A DNA stretch of 64,000 nucleotides from an uncultured SAR116 cluster alpha proteobacterium (GCA_902622875.1 CACNRW010000004.1:62001-126000), one strand, 5' to 3'; counted from the stretch's first letter, positions 53,283 to 63,395 are shown. Notes: generated from the sequence alone by a model not told the origin. Made by a program: numbers and translations.

Positions 53283-54665
53283 TCAACTAATATTTTGTAA
53301 TATCGTGTCTAAAGATTTTTTCGCATCGCCATAAACCATCCTAGAATTTTCTCTAAAAAATAGGGGATTTTCAATACCAGAATAACCTCTACCTTGTCCT
53401 CTTTTTGAAATAAAAACTTGTTTAGCTTTCCAAACTTCTAAAACTGGCATTCCTGCAATTGGGCTATTAGGGTCTTCTTGGGCTGCTGGATTTACAATAT
53501 CATTTGCTCCAAGTATCATGACTACGTCAGTTTCAGGAAAATCAGAATTAATTTCATCCATTTCTAATACGATGTCATATGGAACTTTAGCTTCAGCAAG
53601 TAGAACATTCATATGTCCTGGAAGACGGCCTGCAACCGGATGAATCCCAAATCGAACTTCTTTCTTTTTTGCTCTCAATCTAGATGTCAATTCAGATACA
53701 GCACTCTGAGCTTGCGCCACTGCCATCCCATAACCTGGAACAATTATTATTTTGTTGGCTTCTTTTAACACAGATGCAACAGATTCTACATCTATAGGTT
53801 TCATTTCGCCTTTTATATCCATAGCAGGTCCACTTGTATCGCCCCATCCACCAAGAATAACAGAAAGAAAATTTCTGTTCATTGCTTTGCACATTATATA
53901 TGAAAGTATTGCACCTGAAGACCCTACAAGAGCTCCTGTAACAATTAAAAGGTCATTTCCAAGCATAAAACCAGTGGCAGCAGCAGCCCAGCCGGAGTAT
54001 GAGTTAAGCATTGAGACCACAACTGGCATATCTGCACCACCAATAGCGAGAACGAGATGCGCTCCTATAATAAAAGCAATAATTGTCATAATAATTAACG
54101 TCCAATTACCTTCATGGTTTAGAAACATATAACCCAGAAATAAACACCCAAACAACATGGCTAAATTTAAAGCATGTCTACCAGGTAATATTAGCGCCTT
54201 ACCTGTAATAATTTCCGATAGTTTTCCAAAAGCTATAATAGATCCTGTAAAAGTAATTGCACCAATAAACACGCCAATAAAAACCTCAACATTATGTATT
54301 GTTAGCTGAGATGAAGACATTTCTACATGTGGCAACATAGCTGAATTGATTCCAATAAAGACTGCTGCCAGTCCCACAAAAGAATGAAGAGCAGCAACTA
54401 GTTGAGGCATACCAGTCATTTGAACTTTTCTAGCGACAACAGCCCCTATAAATGAACCAATAACTATTGCACCAACTAACCAATGAATCCATTTTGTTAA
54501 AAAAACTTCATTACCAAAGATAGTTGCTACTACAGCAATTACCATTCCTACGATGCCATACCATACGGCTCTTTTTGCTTTTTCTTGATTGCTTAAGCCT
54601 CCTAAAGCAAGAATAAAAAGCACACTTGAAGTTATATATGAAGCAGTTAGTATTCCAATAGTCAT
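53283..54665 (-). CDS. pntB: NAD(P) transhydrogenase subunit beta
   Basis: Membrane and NADP-binding subunit of proton-translocating transhydrogenase, 460 residues. The N-terminal half has about nine hydrophobic segments, the C-terminal dIII domain shows [14 protein letters not shown], the [18 protein letters not shown] block and [11 protein letters not shown], all NADP(H)-binding hallmarks. The complex uses the proton gradient to make NADPH from NADH. It follows pntA by 15 bases on the minus strand and converges with the ABC1-family gene three bases away. Confidence 0.95.
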   Translation of the reverse strand: MTIGILTASYITSSVLFILALGGLSNQEKAKRAVWYGIVGMVIAVVATIFGNEVFLTKWIHWLVGAIVIGSFIGAVVARKVQMTGMPQLVAALHSFVGLAAVFIGINSAMLPHVEMSSSQLTIHNVEVFIGVFIGAITFTGSIIAFGKLSEIITGKALILPGRHALNLAMLFGCLFLGYMFLNHEGNWTLIIMTIIAFIIGAHLVLAIGGADMPVVVSMLNSYSGWAAAATGFMLGNDLLIVTGALVGSSGAILSYIMCKAMNRNFLSVILGGWGDTSGPAMDIKGEMKPIDVESVASVLKEANKIIIVPGYGMAVAQAQSAVSELTSRLRAKKKEVRFGIHPVAGRLPGHMNVLLAEAKVPYDIVLEMDEINSDFPETDVVMILGANDIVNPAAQEDPNSPIAGMPVLEVWKAKQVFISKRGQGRGYSGIENPLFFRENSRMVYGDAKKSLDTILQNIS

Positions 54666-54680
54666 TTCTAAATCCTTTAC

Positions 54681-56243
54681 TTAACTTCTTTGAAACATTG
54701 CTAACATCCGTTTGGTAACCATAAACCCTCCAACAATATTTATTGTTGCGATAAAAATTGAGATTAATGCTAAGATACTAACAATATCATTATCGGTTTT
54801 CATCTGTAATAAAGCACCAATTATAATAATACTTGAAATAGCATTTGTTACTGCCATAAGAGGTGTATGAAGAGAATGTGAAACATTCCAAATAACCTGA
54901 TAACCCACAAAACATGATAATATAAAAACTATAAAATGTTGCATAAAATCAGTAGGTGCGTAAATGCCTATAAACCAAGTTATAAGAGCCCCAACAACTA
55001 AAAGCATGACTTGCAATTTACCAGCTTTCTTTTCAGCATCTATTTTATCTTTAGTAATTTCTTCAACAGTTTTCTGTTTTGTTTCAGTATTAGTATGTTT
55101 TGCTATAGCGGCTATTTTTGGCTTTGGGGGAGGGAAAGTTATATCTCCATTATGAAGTACAGTTGCGCCTCTGATTACATCATCTTCCATATTAGTAAAC
55201 GGAATACCATTCTTTTCAGGTGTTAAATCATCAATCATATGCCGAATATTTGTGGAATATAGATTAGATGACTGTGTTGCCATTCTACTTGGTAAATCAG
55301 TATATCCAATCACTTTCACTTTATTTTTTGTCTCCACCATTTTATCAGGCTTGGTTACATCGCAGTTTCCGCCCTGTTCAGCAGCAAGATCAACTACAAC
55401 AGAACCTGGTTTCATCAGGTCTACCATTTCCTTAGGCCAAAGTTTTGGTGCAGGCATTCCAGGAATAAGGGCTGTAGTAATTACTATGTCAATCTCAGGA
55501 GCCTGTTCTCTAAATAAATCCATTTCTTTTTTAATAAATTCTTTGGAGGCAGGCTTTGCATAACCACCATCACCAGTACCGTCGGATACAAAATCAAGCA
55601 TTAGGAATTCAGCTCCCATTGATTCGATTTGTTCAGCAACTTCTGGTCTTACATCAAATGCTCTAACAATAGCACCCATGGATTGAGCCGTACCAATTGC
55701 TGCAAGTCCTGCAACTCCCGCACCTATTACAAGTATTTTAGCAGGAGGAACCTTTCCAGCAGCAGTAATTTGCCCAGTGAAAAATCTTTCAAATTGGTTT
55801 CCTGCTTCAATGATAGCTCTGTACCCTGCAATATTAGCCATTGAAGATAAGGCATCCATTTTTTGGGCTCTACTTATTCGAGGTATCATATCCATTGCTT
55901 GGACTGTTACCTTTTTCTTTTTTAAATTTTCAAGTAAAGGTTTGTTTTGTCCAGGCCAAATAAAACTTATAATATGTTGATTTACTTTTACTTTCGTAAG
56001 CTCTGTCTTTTCAGGACCTCTTACTTTTAATATAATGTCCGACTCTTTCCAAAGTTGGTCAGCATTTTTAACAATCTTGACCCCGGCGTTTTTATAATCT
56101 TTGTCTGAAAAATTAGCATTTATACCAGCGTTAGATTCTAAAATGCATTTATAACCTAATTTTTGAAGTTGCTTTGCACTTTCAGGAGTCATAGCAACTC
56201 TGTTTTCACCTTTGAAAATTTCTTTTGGACTTCCAATGATCAT
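54681..56243 (-). CDS. pntA: NAD(P) transhydrogenase subunit alpha (fused)
   Basis: Alpha subunit of transhydrogenase, about 520 residues from the ATG at 56243 (MIIGSPKEIF); five extra codons from 56258 are less likely. The NAD-binding dI domain contains ESNAGINANFSD, the Rossmann motif VIGAGVAGLAAIGTAQSMGA and RMATQSSNLYSTN. After a linker rich in Lys and Glu, the C-terminal 100 residues hold four hydrophobic segments. So it is a PntA with dI and membrane part fused, unlike the split PntAA/PntAB of many alphaproteobacteria. Confidence 0.94.
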   Translation of the reverse strand: MIIGSPKEIFKGENRVAMTPESAKQLQKLGYKCILESNAGINANFSDKDYKNAGVKIVKNADQLWKESDIILKVRGPEKTELTKVKVNQHIISFIWPGQNKPLLENLKKKKVTVQAMDMIPRISRAQKMDALSSMANIAGYRAIIEAGNQFERFFTGQITAAGKVPPAKILVIGAGVAGLAAIGTAQSMGAIVRAFDVRPEVAEQIESMGAEFLMLDFVSDGTGDGGYAKPASKEFIKKEMDLFREQAPEIDIVITTALIPGMPAPKLWPKEMVDLMKPGSVVVDLAAEQGGNCDVTKPDKMVETKNKVKVIGYTDLPSRMATQSSNLYSTNIRHMIDDLTPEKNGIPFTNMEDDVIRGATVLHNGDITFPPPKPKIAAIAKHTNTETKQKTVEEITKDKIDAEKKAGKLQVMLLVVGALITWFIGIYAPTDFMQHFIVFILSCFVGYQVIWNVSHSLHTPLMAVTNAISSIIIIGALLQMKTDNDIVSILALISIFIATINIVGGFMVTKRMLAMFQRS

Positions 56244-56321
56244 ATATAATGTCCTCATTATAATGTGTTGATTAATATGTTAATATCAAATTACAAAATA
56301 TTTATAAAGTTTTACAAAAAA

Positions 56322-56348
56322 AAACCGCAATTAATATTTATGCGGTTT
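56322..56348 (-). terminator. Rho-independent terminator of rpsU
   Basis: On the minus strand AAACCGCA pairs with TGCGGTTT (plus-strand arms 56322-56329 and 56341-56348; 11-base AT loop), and the right arm runs directly into a run of about ten T. It lies about 25 bases after the rpsU stop. Confidence 0.9.
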
Positions 56349-56374
56349 AGTTAGGTAATAGTATTACTTTTAGC

Positions 56375-56578
56375 CTAGTAACCCTCTCTTTCTAATCTCT
56401 TTCTCATAAGTTTCCTAACCCTTCTCGTACTTTCGGCCATTTCTCGCGCTTTTCTTTCAGAAGGCTTTTCATAAGCTCTTCTATTTTTCATTTCTCTGAA
56501 CATACCTTCTCTTTGCATTTTCTTTTTTAATACTCTAAGAGCTTGGTCAACATTATTGTCACGCACAGACACATACAT
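56375..56578 (-). CDS. rpsU: 30S ribosomal protein S21
   Basis: Small basic ribosomal protein of 67 residues, normal for alphaproteobacteria. It begins [20 protein letters not shown] and has the conserved [20 protein letters not shown] block. S21 sits near the 3' end of 16S rRNA and helps initiation. It is a single-gene unit with its own terminator and is divergent from the COQ9 gene; the 159-base gap between them holds an (AT)7 run at 56709-56722 and no clear operator. Confidence 0.97.
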   Translation of the reverse strand: MYVSVRDNNVDQALRVLKKKMQREGMFREMKNRRAYEKPSERKAREMAESTRRVRKLMRKRLEREGY

Positions 56579-56737
56579 ATTATAAACCTTTAATTGTTGT
56601 AAATAAGAAATAGCGAAATAACATATTATATAAGGTTATGGCAAGTATTTTTAAATATTATTAATTATTATAACTATATCCAATTGGTTTGATATATGCG
56701 ATAAATAAATATATATATATATCTTAAATAGGCAGTA

Positions 56738-57472
56738 ATGTGCATGACGAAAAAACAAACAGATTATATTCAAGTTAAAACAGACTTAATCAAAGCAATG
56801 CTTCCACATGTTCCTTTTGATGGATGGAGTTTTGAAGCCCTAGAACAAGGGGCTGTCGATATAAACTTTGAACAAGAGAAAAATATTAATGTTCGTATGG
56901 ACATTTACAAAAATTTATTCAGAAATGGTCCTATTGATTTCATAGATGTTTTTTCAGAAATGATAGATATGGATGTAAAAAACAACTATCAATTGATAGA
57001 TCCCAAGCCTGAAAGAGTTCCAGAAAAGGTAAAAAAAATTATTTTGATGAGACTTTCACTTTGCCAAAAATATAAAGAGGCTGTTAGATCATCATTACCT
57101 CTAACTGCACTTCCTAAAAATTCAAAAAAATCGATAAATATACTCTACAGGACTTGCAACAGTATCTGGAGAATGATTGGGGATAAGTCAACAGACTTTT
57201 CTTTTTATACAAAAAGATTTTCATTAGCAGCTGTATATTCGTCTACCCTACTTTTCTGGTTAAATGATACTTCTAGTGATCAAGAGGAGACATCTTTTTT
57301 TTTAGACAGAAGGTTAAATGATATAAGTAAAATACCCAACTTTAAAAAACCTTTCTCTTTTATTAAAAAAGTATCAGCCAGTGTCAATAAAACAAAAAGC
57401 ACTATGAAAATTAAATCTGTTTTCGATGTTTTAAAGAAATTAAACCAAATAAAAAATTCTAGTTTTAGTTAA
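56738..57472 (+). CDS. COQ9 family ubiquinone-biosynthesis protein
   Basis: A 244-residue all-helical protein of the COQ9 family, a TetR-like lipid-binding fold that supports Coq7 in ubiquinone synthesis. Typical parts are AMLPHVPFDGWSFEALEQGA near the N-terminus and SIWRMIGDKSTDFSFYTKRF with LAAVYSSTLLFWLND, which form the lipid-binding core. Start either at 56738 or at the ATG two codons later (56744). The match to Coq7 at 16207 implies that the aerobic ubiquinone route is complete in this organism for the hydroxylation at C6. Confidence 0.93.
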   Translation: MCMTKKQTDYIQVKTDLIKAMLPHVPFDGWSFEALEQGAVDINFEQEKNINVRMDIYKNLFRNGPIDFIDVFSEMIDMDVKNNYQLIDPKPERVPEKVKKIILMRLSLCQKYKEAVRSSLPLTALPKNSKKSINILYRTCNSIWRMIGDKSTDFSFYTKRFSLAAVYSSTLLFWLNDTSSDQEETSFFLDRRLNDISKIPNFKKPFSFIKKVSASVNKTKSTMKIKSVFDVLKKLNQIKNSSFS

Positions 57473-57498
57473 GTAATATAATTTTAAATTAAAATATA

Positions 57499-58419
57499 AT
57501 GCCAATTAAAATACATGATAATTTACCTGCAAGAGAATTACTTCTAAATGAAGTTGTTGATGTTATAAATAGCAGTACTGCTGAAAAGCAAGATATTAGA
57601 CCTTTAAAATTTTTATTATTAAATTTGATGCCCAAAAAACTTCAAACCGAAGTTCAATTTGCACGACTTCTTGGGGCATCTCCATTACAAATTGAACTCA
57701 CTTTAATGACTACAGAAACTTATATTCCTAAAAATACAAAAAAAGAGCATTTAATTGAATTTTATAAGACGTTGGATGATATCAAACATAATTTTTATGA
57801 TGTTTTAATAATCACTGGTGCACCTGTTGAGACTGTTCCATTTGAGAAAGTAAAGTATTGGAAAGAATTAAAAGAAATTATTTTATGGTCATCAACCAAT
57901 GTTTTTAGAAAAATTGGGATTTGTTGGGGCGCTCAAGCTTTATTAAAAGTACTTCATAATATTGAGAAACACTCAATGAAAGAAAAACTATTCGGAGTAT
58001 TTGACCATAATTTAAATCAGGAAAATCAATATAGGCTTTTGCAAGGTTTTATAAATAGATTTCCTATGCCAGTGTCGCGTTATACTGAAAATAAAGAAAA
58101 TGAAATTCTAAGGTCTGGCCTAGAAATTTTAGCTTTTTCTCTAAATTCAGGAATAGGCATGGTCAGATGTCCGAAAACAAAAGATTTATTTATCCTAAAC
58201 CATCTAGAATATGACGCTGTTACGCTTAAAGAAGAGTTTTTAAGGGATAAACTTGATAATATACAGACAGAAATCCCAGTGAACTATTTTCCTAATGATG
58301 ATACAACTAAGGATCCAATAAACAGGTGGCGACCTTATGCATTCTTATTATTCACTAACTTTATAAATGAAGTTTATCAGGATGTACCTTTTGATTATGT
58401 TTCAAGGAATATCACATGA
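57499..58419 (+). CDS. metA: Homoserine O-acyltransferase MetA (probably acetyl-CoA dependent)
   Basis: MetA of 306 residues, which acylates homoserine as the entry to methionine synthesis. The catalytic cysteine is Cys142 in GICWGAQAL, and His235 and Glu237 (NHLEYD) complete the site, all at standard positions. Residue 111 is Glu (GAPVETVPF). Published work on MetA links Glu111 to acetyl-CoA use and Gly to succinyl-CoA, so this should be a homoserine O-acetyltransferase despite the usual MetA name. That suits the MetY-like enzyme at 1427. The 3' end overlaps purK by eight bases. Confidence 0.92.
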   Translation: MPIKIHDNLPARELLLNEVVDVINSSTAEKQDIRPLKFLLLNLMPKKLQTEVQFARLLGASPLQIELTLMTTETYIPKNTKKEHLIEFYKTLDDIKHNFYDVLIITGAPVETVPFEKVKYWKELKEIILWSSTNVFRKIGICWGAQALLKVLHNIEKHSMKEKLFGVFDHNLNQENQYRLLQGFINRFPMPVSRYTENKENEILRSGLEILAFSLNSGIGMVRCPKTKDLFILNHLEYDAVTLKEEFLRDKLDNIQTEIPVNYFPNDDTTKDPINRWRPYAFLLFTNFINEVYQDVPFDYVSRNIT

Positions 58420-59500
58420 TGCGTGTATTATAATGTCCCATTTTTCTGCCTGGCTTTGTTTGTTTTTTATTATATAAATGTAATATATATTCTTGGTTAT
58501 TGATTATATCACCTATATTATTAATTTCATTTCCAATAATATTTATCATTTCCCATTTTCCACTACATTTAACGTCCTTTACAGGTAAACCACATATCGT
58601 CCTAATCAAGATATCAAATTGACTATTATCACACCCGTCCATAGTCCAGTGAAAAGAGTTATGAGGTCTTGGTGCTATTTCATTGAAAAGGATACTGCCA
58701 TCTAAAAGTTCAAAAAGTTCAATGGCCAAAATACCATAAAAGTTTAGATTGTGTGATAATTCTTTTGTTTTTAATCTTAAATCTTTTTCGATTATATTAT
58801 CTATCATTGCCGGTGCAATAGTTCTATTTAAAATACCTTGTTTATGGTAATTTTCTGATATTGGAAAAAATCCATCACTATTATCAAAGCTTTTAAAGTA
58901 CATAATAGAAATTTCTCTTTTGAATTCTAGTTCCTCTTCTAAAACACACTCAACAGATCCTAAATTCTCCCATACTTCAAACAAATTTGAATTTTTGTTA
59001 ATCCTTACTTGTCCCTTACCGTCATAACCTAGGGAGTTAGTTTTTAATACACCTTTATTACCAAGAGATTTAGAAGCTGTTATTAAATCGTCAGAATTCT
59101 TTATCAAATACCATTTATGTGTTTTAAAACCAGATTTAACAGCCATTTCTTTTTCTTTTGATCGGATTTGCGCACATCTGAATACAATACTGCTGGGCAT
59201 TATCTTAGTTTTACTAGCTAATAATTCAAGGGATTTAGAGGGGATGTTTTCAAATTCTGAAGTTGCACATACGACTTTATTTGAAAACTCTACTAGTTTG
59301 TCAAAGTCATTCCACTCGCCATAGGTTACTTTACTAACAACTGACTCAGCTGGATTATCGCCCTTTGGACAATATAAATGAGTTTTATATCCTGCTCTTG
59401 TTGCAGATAAGGCGATCATTTTACCTAATTGCCCACCCCCAAGAATACCAATTATATTCTCATCTACAGGTAATATCGGAAAATTAGTGTTATTATTCAT
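58412..59500 (-). CDS. purK: N5-carboxyaminoimidazole ribonucleotide synthase
   Basis: ATP-grasp enzyme of 362 residues that carboxylates aminoimidazole ribonucleotide with bicarbonate and ATP in purine synthesis. N-terminal IGILGGGQLGKMIALSA and the ATP-grasp parts VLKTNSLGYDGKGQV, ECVLEEELEFKREIS and FNEIAPRPHNSFHWT are typical. Its product goes straight to PurE, encoded by the overlapping upstream gene. Length is normal for PurK. Confidence 0.95.
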   Translation of the reverse strand: MNNNTNFPILPVDENIIGILGGGQLGKMIALSATRAGYKTHLYCPKGDNPAESVVSKVTYGEWNDFDKLVEFSNKVVCATSEFENIPSKSLELLASKTKIMPSSIVFRCAQIRSKEKEMAVKSGFKTHKWYLIKNSDDLITASKSLGNKGVLKTNSLGYDGKGQVRINKNSNLFEVWENLGSVECVLEEELEFKREISIMYFKSFDNSDGFFPISENYHKQGILNRTIAPAMIDNIIEKDLRLKTKELSHNLNFYGILAIELFELLDGSILFNEIAPRPHNSFHWTMDGCDNSQFDILIRTICGLPVKDVKCSGKWEMINIIGNEINNIGDIINNQEYILHLYNKKQTKPGRKMGHYNTRIM

Positions 59501-59997
59501 TTTTTTTTTGGATTTTCTGGCACTTTATTAGTTTGACTAGAAAGCCATTTTTTTAACTTAATCCCTATATTATCATTAGATAAGCTTAAGATTTTAGCAG
59601 CATAAACAGCAGCGTTAATAGCGCCAGCCTTCCCTAAAGACATAGTAGCAACGGGAACACCACTTGGCATCTGTACTATAGAAAGTAGACTATCAATTCC
59701 GTTTAAAGCTGAGCTTTGAATAGGAACTCCTATCACAGGCAAATTTGAATGAGACGCAATCATGCCGGGTAAATGAGCAGCACCACCAGCACCAGCAATT
59801 ACAACTTGGATAGAAGTATTTTCAACTTTTTTTGCAAAATCATGCATTCTATCGGGAGTTCTATGGGCAGATATAATTTTGGCAATAAATGGAATTTTTA
59901 ACTGGTTCAATGTCTGTTCTGAGAATTTCATAGTTTCCCAGTCACTTTGACTGCCCATTATCAGAGCAGCAATAGGTTTTACATTGATTTGTTCCAT
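59497..59997 (-). CDS. purE: N5-carboxyaminoimidazole ribonucleotide mutase, class I
   Basis: Class I PurE of 166 residues; moves the carboxyl group of N5-CAIR to C4. Signature parts: IMGSQSDWETMKF, SAHRTPDRMHDFA, AGAGGAAHLPGMIAS and PIQSSALNGIDSLLSIVQMP, the nucleotide-binding loops. AGAGG precedes the ATG. It overlaps purK by four bases, so the pair is coupled; the octameric PurE is expected to be soluble. Confidence 0.95.
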   Translation of the reverse strand: MEQINVKPIAALIMGSQSDWETMKFSEQTLNQLKIPFIAKIISAHRTPDRMHDFAKKVENTSIQVVIAGAGGAAHLPGMIASHSNLPVIGVPIQSSALNGIDSLLSIVQMPSGVPVATMSLGKAGAINAAVYAAKILSLSNDNIGIKLKKWLSSQTNKVPENPKKK

Positions 59998-60068
59998 ATT
60001 AAGCCTCTTAATAGGTTAATACTATTATATAAATTTATCTTTCAAATTATATCTAGTTTTTTAGTAGA

Positions 60069-60614
60069 TTAATTTTCATCATTATTAGTCTCTATTGATC
60101 CACCAGCTTTAATAATGGCATTCTCAAGATCATCTTGAGTGCATAAACTTAATAAAACAGGGTGTTTAGCTGTAATATTCGAAATATTCCAGTGGCTTCT
60201 AGTACGAATTTTTTCAATAGTGTCTTTTGTTGTTCCGATTAATTTTGATATTTGATTGTTTTTCACCTCAGGATGATTTTTAACAATCCAAGCGATGGCA
60301 TCAGGTTTATCACCTCTTCTAGCTAAAGGAATATACTTAGGCCCTTTATTTTTATTTTTAGTCTCAGGTAATGAAGAGGAAGATTTTTTAAGAGATAATT
60401 TCTCGTCATTACAGCAGTTATCAATTTCTTCCTGAGTAAGTTGTCCATTAAGTATAGGGTCAAAACCTAAAATACCCTGACCGACATCACCATCTGCAAT
60501 AGCTTGAACTTCAAGTACGTGAAGATTACAAAACTCAGAGATTTGTTCAAAGGTTAATGTTGTATTATCTATTAACCATACAGCTGTCGCCTTAGGCATA
60601 AGTAGTGAAGACAT
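60069..60614 (-). CDS. trcR: Cell-cycle transcriptional regulator TrcR (DUF1013)
   Basis: A 181-residue DUF1013 protein, a group restricted to Alphaproteobacteria and named TrcR from Caulobacter studies. The N-terminal LMPKATAVWLIDNTTLTFEQ starts a helix-turn-helix-like part (ISEFCNLHVLEVQAIADGD), and the C-terminal GDKPDAIAWIVKNHPEVKNN with KLIGTTKDTIEKIRTR a second one. GGAG lies nine bases before the first ATG, so 60614 is used rather than the sixth codon. This is the best single lineage marker in the window. Confidence 0.9.
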   Translation of the reverse strand: MSSLLMPKATAVWLIDNTTLTFEQISEFCNLHVLEVQAIADGDVGQGILGFDPILNGQLTQEEIDNCCNDEKLSLKKSSSSLPETKNKNKGPKYIPLARRGDKPDAIAWIVKNHPEVKNNQISKLIGTTKDTIEKIRTRSHWNISNITAKHPVLLSLCTQDDLENAIIKAGGSIETNNDEN

Positions 60615-60722
60615 TTTTTAAACTCCAATTAACCTTATTTAAATATTTTATAAGAACAATATTATTACATATAATGACATTATTTTATATTTTGTATCAT
60701 TATACTTATTAATTTCATGAAA

Positions 60723-60741
60723 CAACTTAATAATTAAGTTG
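60723..60741 (-). terminator. Possible terminator after ygfZ
   Basis: CAACTTAA (60723-60730), TAA, TTAAGTTG (60734-60741) forms an eight-pair stem about 30 bases after the ygfZ stop on the minus strand. It is AT-rich and has only a short T-run after it, so termination is probable but weak. The rest of the 155-base gap to trcR shows nothing. Confidence 0.4.
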
Positions 60742-60769
60742 AAACATTTAGTTTGTCAATCTAAGAAGT

Positions 60770-61684
60770 CTAGATTTTTTTGGGGAGAGGAAGCATGTAT
60801 TTAGGAAAATTAATTCTAATTTTCTCACCTAAAAAATCACCCTCTAGAGTTTCGTCCGCCTCAAAACTATACAAATAAGACAATGTAATTTTGGCTATTC
60901 CGTACCAAAGATCATCATCCGTATTATACAATAATGAAACTATCTCTCCAATTTCTTTACTATTAAACAATATTTTTTTCTCATTTAGTTCAATTAATTT
61001 TGAATATGATAGTTTTTTATTTTTAAAGGTAACAGGAACATATTTTCTCTTAACTAACCCCTTCCATTTTATTCTTGCATTCACTTCTTGACCTATGAAG
61101 CAACCTTTTTCAAAACTAATTCCACCTAACAAATCTAAATTGATTTCTAAAGGAAGAGAGACATTTGTTTTTATTTCATTTGAGCCTTCTAAAATACAGT
61201 TTTTATATCTTAATAAATCATACCAATTTATAATTTCATTATTATTCACACTGTTATTTTTATTTATGATTTGGTTTTTAACATAAACTCTTCTGATATC
61301 TTCATTAAAAAATCTTTTATCAATCAGAGTATAAGCAGAATTTTCATTCTTAGTTGTCACTAAAACTTCGTAACTTGTTTTTTCTATCGAAACTTCTTTT
61401 CTTAAATTATACATATTTAGTTTTTTAATTAATTCGTCTTGATGGACTTTATTATATTCAATATAGACCGATTTATCATTTAAAGAATTTTCAACAATAT
61501 TTGAACTTACTAACATATCAAATAATATTCTTCCTTGCGGCGATAGTAATGCACTTGGTAAAAGTTCTTTTGGTTTTAACTTGGAGATATCAGATGTCAA
61601 AATGTTGTTTAAAAAATCAATTCTATTTTCACCTGAGACTTTCAAAACTTTTCTATGTTTAAGATGAATCTTTTTGTTTTCCAT
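60770..61684 (-). CDS. ygfZ: Folate-binding protein YgfZ (iron-sulfur cluster factor)
   Basis: YgfZ/IBA57-type protein of 304 residues that uses a folate to help assemble or repair [4Fe-4S] clusters. The family signature KGCFIGQEVNARIKWKG (Lys-Gly-Cys-x-x-Gly-Gln-Glu) is complete, and the early FLNNILTSDISKL and LLSPQGRILFDMLV parts agree. It lies three bases after leuA, so the two are co-transcribed; the LeuA partner LeuCD (isopropylmalate isomerase) is an Fe-S enzyme, which could explain the link. Confidence 0.9.
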   Translation of the reverse strand: MENKKIHLKHRKVLKVSGENRIDFLNNILTSDISKLKPKELLPSALLSPQGRILFDMLVSSNIVENSLNDKSVYIEYNKVHQDELIKKLNMYNLRKEVSIEKTSYEVLVTTKNENSAYTLIDKRFFNEDIRRVYVKNQIINKNNSVNNNEIINWYDLLRYKNCILEGSNEIKTNVSLPLEINLDLLGGISFEKGCFIGQEVNARIKWKGLVKRKYVPVTFKNKKLSYSKLIELNEKKILFNSKEIGEIVSLLYNTDDDLWYGIAKITLSYLYSFEADETLEGDFLGEKIRINFPKYMLPLPKKI

Positions 61685-61686
61685 AA

Positions 61687-63357
61687 TTAGTTAAGATCAA
61701 TTTTGTTAATTGCACTTATAACAGCGAGAATTGGTGCAACGGTTATGCTTGTATCAATTCCACATCCAAAAACAGAATTTTTACCATTATTAAATTTAAG
61801 TTCAACATATGCTGCTGATTCAGCTTTTGAAGTTGCACTTCTAGTGTTCTGACCAAAATCTTCTAATGTAAATTGCAAGTTAAAATTCTCACGTACTCCG
61901 TTCACAAACGCAGAAATAGGACCATTACCTTGTGAAGAAAACTGAATAATTTTATTTTTATAACTTACTTTAGCATTAATTATTTCTAAGTTCGTTTCTC
62001 TGTTAGCTCCTTTGACTTTAAAATCAATTAGTTCAAATGGTTTTTTTACAATGAAGTTTTCATTAAAAGTTTGCCAAATTATATTACTTGTAATTTCATT
62101 TCCAGTTTTATCAGCAATCTTTTGAACACTGGCTGACAATTCTATTTCTGCACCTTTTGGCAATCTTACATGATAATCTGTTTCTAACAACCAAGCAGTT
62201 CCGCCCTTCCCAGACTGACTGTTAACTCGTATTATTGCTTCATATGTTCGACCAATGTCAGCTGGATCGATAGGTAAATATGGGACAGCCCATTTCTCAC
62301 TTTTAGAGTTTTCTATATTATCCATTCCTTTTCTTATAGCATCTTGATGACTGCCTGAAAAAGCTGTATGCACTAGTGATCCCGCATAGGGATGTCTTTC
62401 ATGAACTGGAAGCCTATTGCAAAATTCTGCTGTTTCTATCAAATTATTTATTTTGCTAAAGTCTAAATTTGGATTTATACCTTGGGTAAATAAGTTGAGA
62501 CCTAATGTTACTAAGTCAACGTTACCAGTACGCTCACCATTTCCAAATAAAGTTCCTTCGACTCTATCTGCACCTGCCATTAAGCCTAGTTCGGTTGCTG
62601 CTATTGCTGTACCCCGGTCGTTATGAGGATGCAGTGATAAAATTACTCTTTTTCTTTCGCTAAAATTATTTCCCATCCACTCTATTTGATCTGCATGAAT
62701 ATTTGGAGTGGACATTTCAACAGTTGCAGGAAGATTAATTATTACTGGCTTACTAATATTAGCTTCCCATACATCTAAAACATTCTCGCAGACGTCTAAT
62801 GCGTATGGTAATTCAGTTCCTGTAAAGCTTTCAGGGGAATATTGTAGTCTTATATTAGAGGTGCTTAATAAATGCAAATGATCTGCAATTATTTTAGCCC
62901 CATCAGTTGCTATTTTTTTAACCCCTTCCTTGGTATCTTTAAAAACAACTTTTCTTTGTAAAGTGCTTGTAGAATTATAAAGATGGATGATTGCATTTTC
63001 ACACCCTTTTAGGCTATCTATAGTCTTTATAATTAGTGGTTCTCTTGATTGAGTTAGTACTTGGACTGTTACATCAGTGGGAATATGTCCTTCAGTTATC
63101 AATTCCCTAACAAAATTAAAGTCGGTGTCAGATGCAGATGGAAAGCCTATTTCAATTTCTTTAAAGCCGATTTCAACTAACTGCTTAAACATACGCATTT
63201 TTCTAATTGAATCCATAGGCTCAACTAGTGCTTGATTACCATCTCTTAAATCAACTGAGCACCAAGTTGGTGCTTCTGTTATTAAATTATTAGGCCATTG
63301 CCTATTTGAAATTTCTACAGCAGGATATGGATTATATTTATTGTAGTTATTATTCAT
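61687..63357 (-). CDS. leuA: 2-isopropylmalate synthase (long, LeuA2 type)
   Basis: Condenses acetyl-CoA with 2-oxoisovalerate in the first step of leucine synthesis. At 556 residues it matches the LeuA type 2 layout: WCSVDLRDGNQALVEPMD with the metal Asp, ILSLHPHNDRGTAIAATEL, and GNGERTGNVDLVTLGLNLF. The C-terminal regulatory domain (QGNGPISAFVNGVRENF and SATSKAESAAYVELKF) should bind leucine for feedback control. A leader peptide with leucine codons and a hairpin lies upstream. Homocitrate or citramalate synthase is less likely given the N-terminus. Confidence 0.93.
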   Translation of the reverse strand: MNNNYNKYNPYPAVEISNRQWPNNLITEAPTWCSVDLRDGNQALVEPMDSIRKMRMFKQLVEIGFKEIEIGFPSASDTDFNFVRELITEGHIPTDVTVQVLTQSREPLIIKTIDSLKGCENAIIHLYNSTSTLQRKVVFKDTKEGVKKIATDGAKIIADHLHLLSTSNIRLQYSPESFTGTELPYALDVCENVLDVWEANISKPVIINLPATVEMSTPNIHADQIEWMGNNFSERKRVILSLHPHNDRGTAIAATELGLMAGADRVEGTLFGNGERTGNVDLVTLGLNLFTQGINPNLDFSKINNLIETAEFCNRLPVHERHPYAGSLVHTAFSGSHQDAIRKGMDNIENSKSEKWAVPYLPIDPADIGRTYEAIIRVNSQSGKGGTAWLLETDYHVRLPKGAEIELSASVQKIADKTGNEITSNIIWQTFNENFIVKKPFELIDFKVKGANRETNLEIINAKVSYKNKIIQFSSQGNGPISAFVNGVRENFNLQFTLEDFGQNTRSATSKAESAAYVELKFNNGKNSVFGCGIDTSITVAPILAVISAINKIDLN

Positions 63358-63395
63358 AATTCTAGACCTTTATTTTAAGCTCAAAACGTAATAGA

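Noticed and set aside
53752-54132. 126-codon plus-strand frame within pntB
   Set aside because: Fully covered by the clear pntB sequence on the other strand; proline- and threonine-rich composition typical of shadow frames.
56709-56722. (AT)7 repeat upstream of the COQ9 gene
   Set aside because: Short dinucleotide run in an AT-rich gap; no sign of phase variation because it is outside the coding frame.
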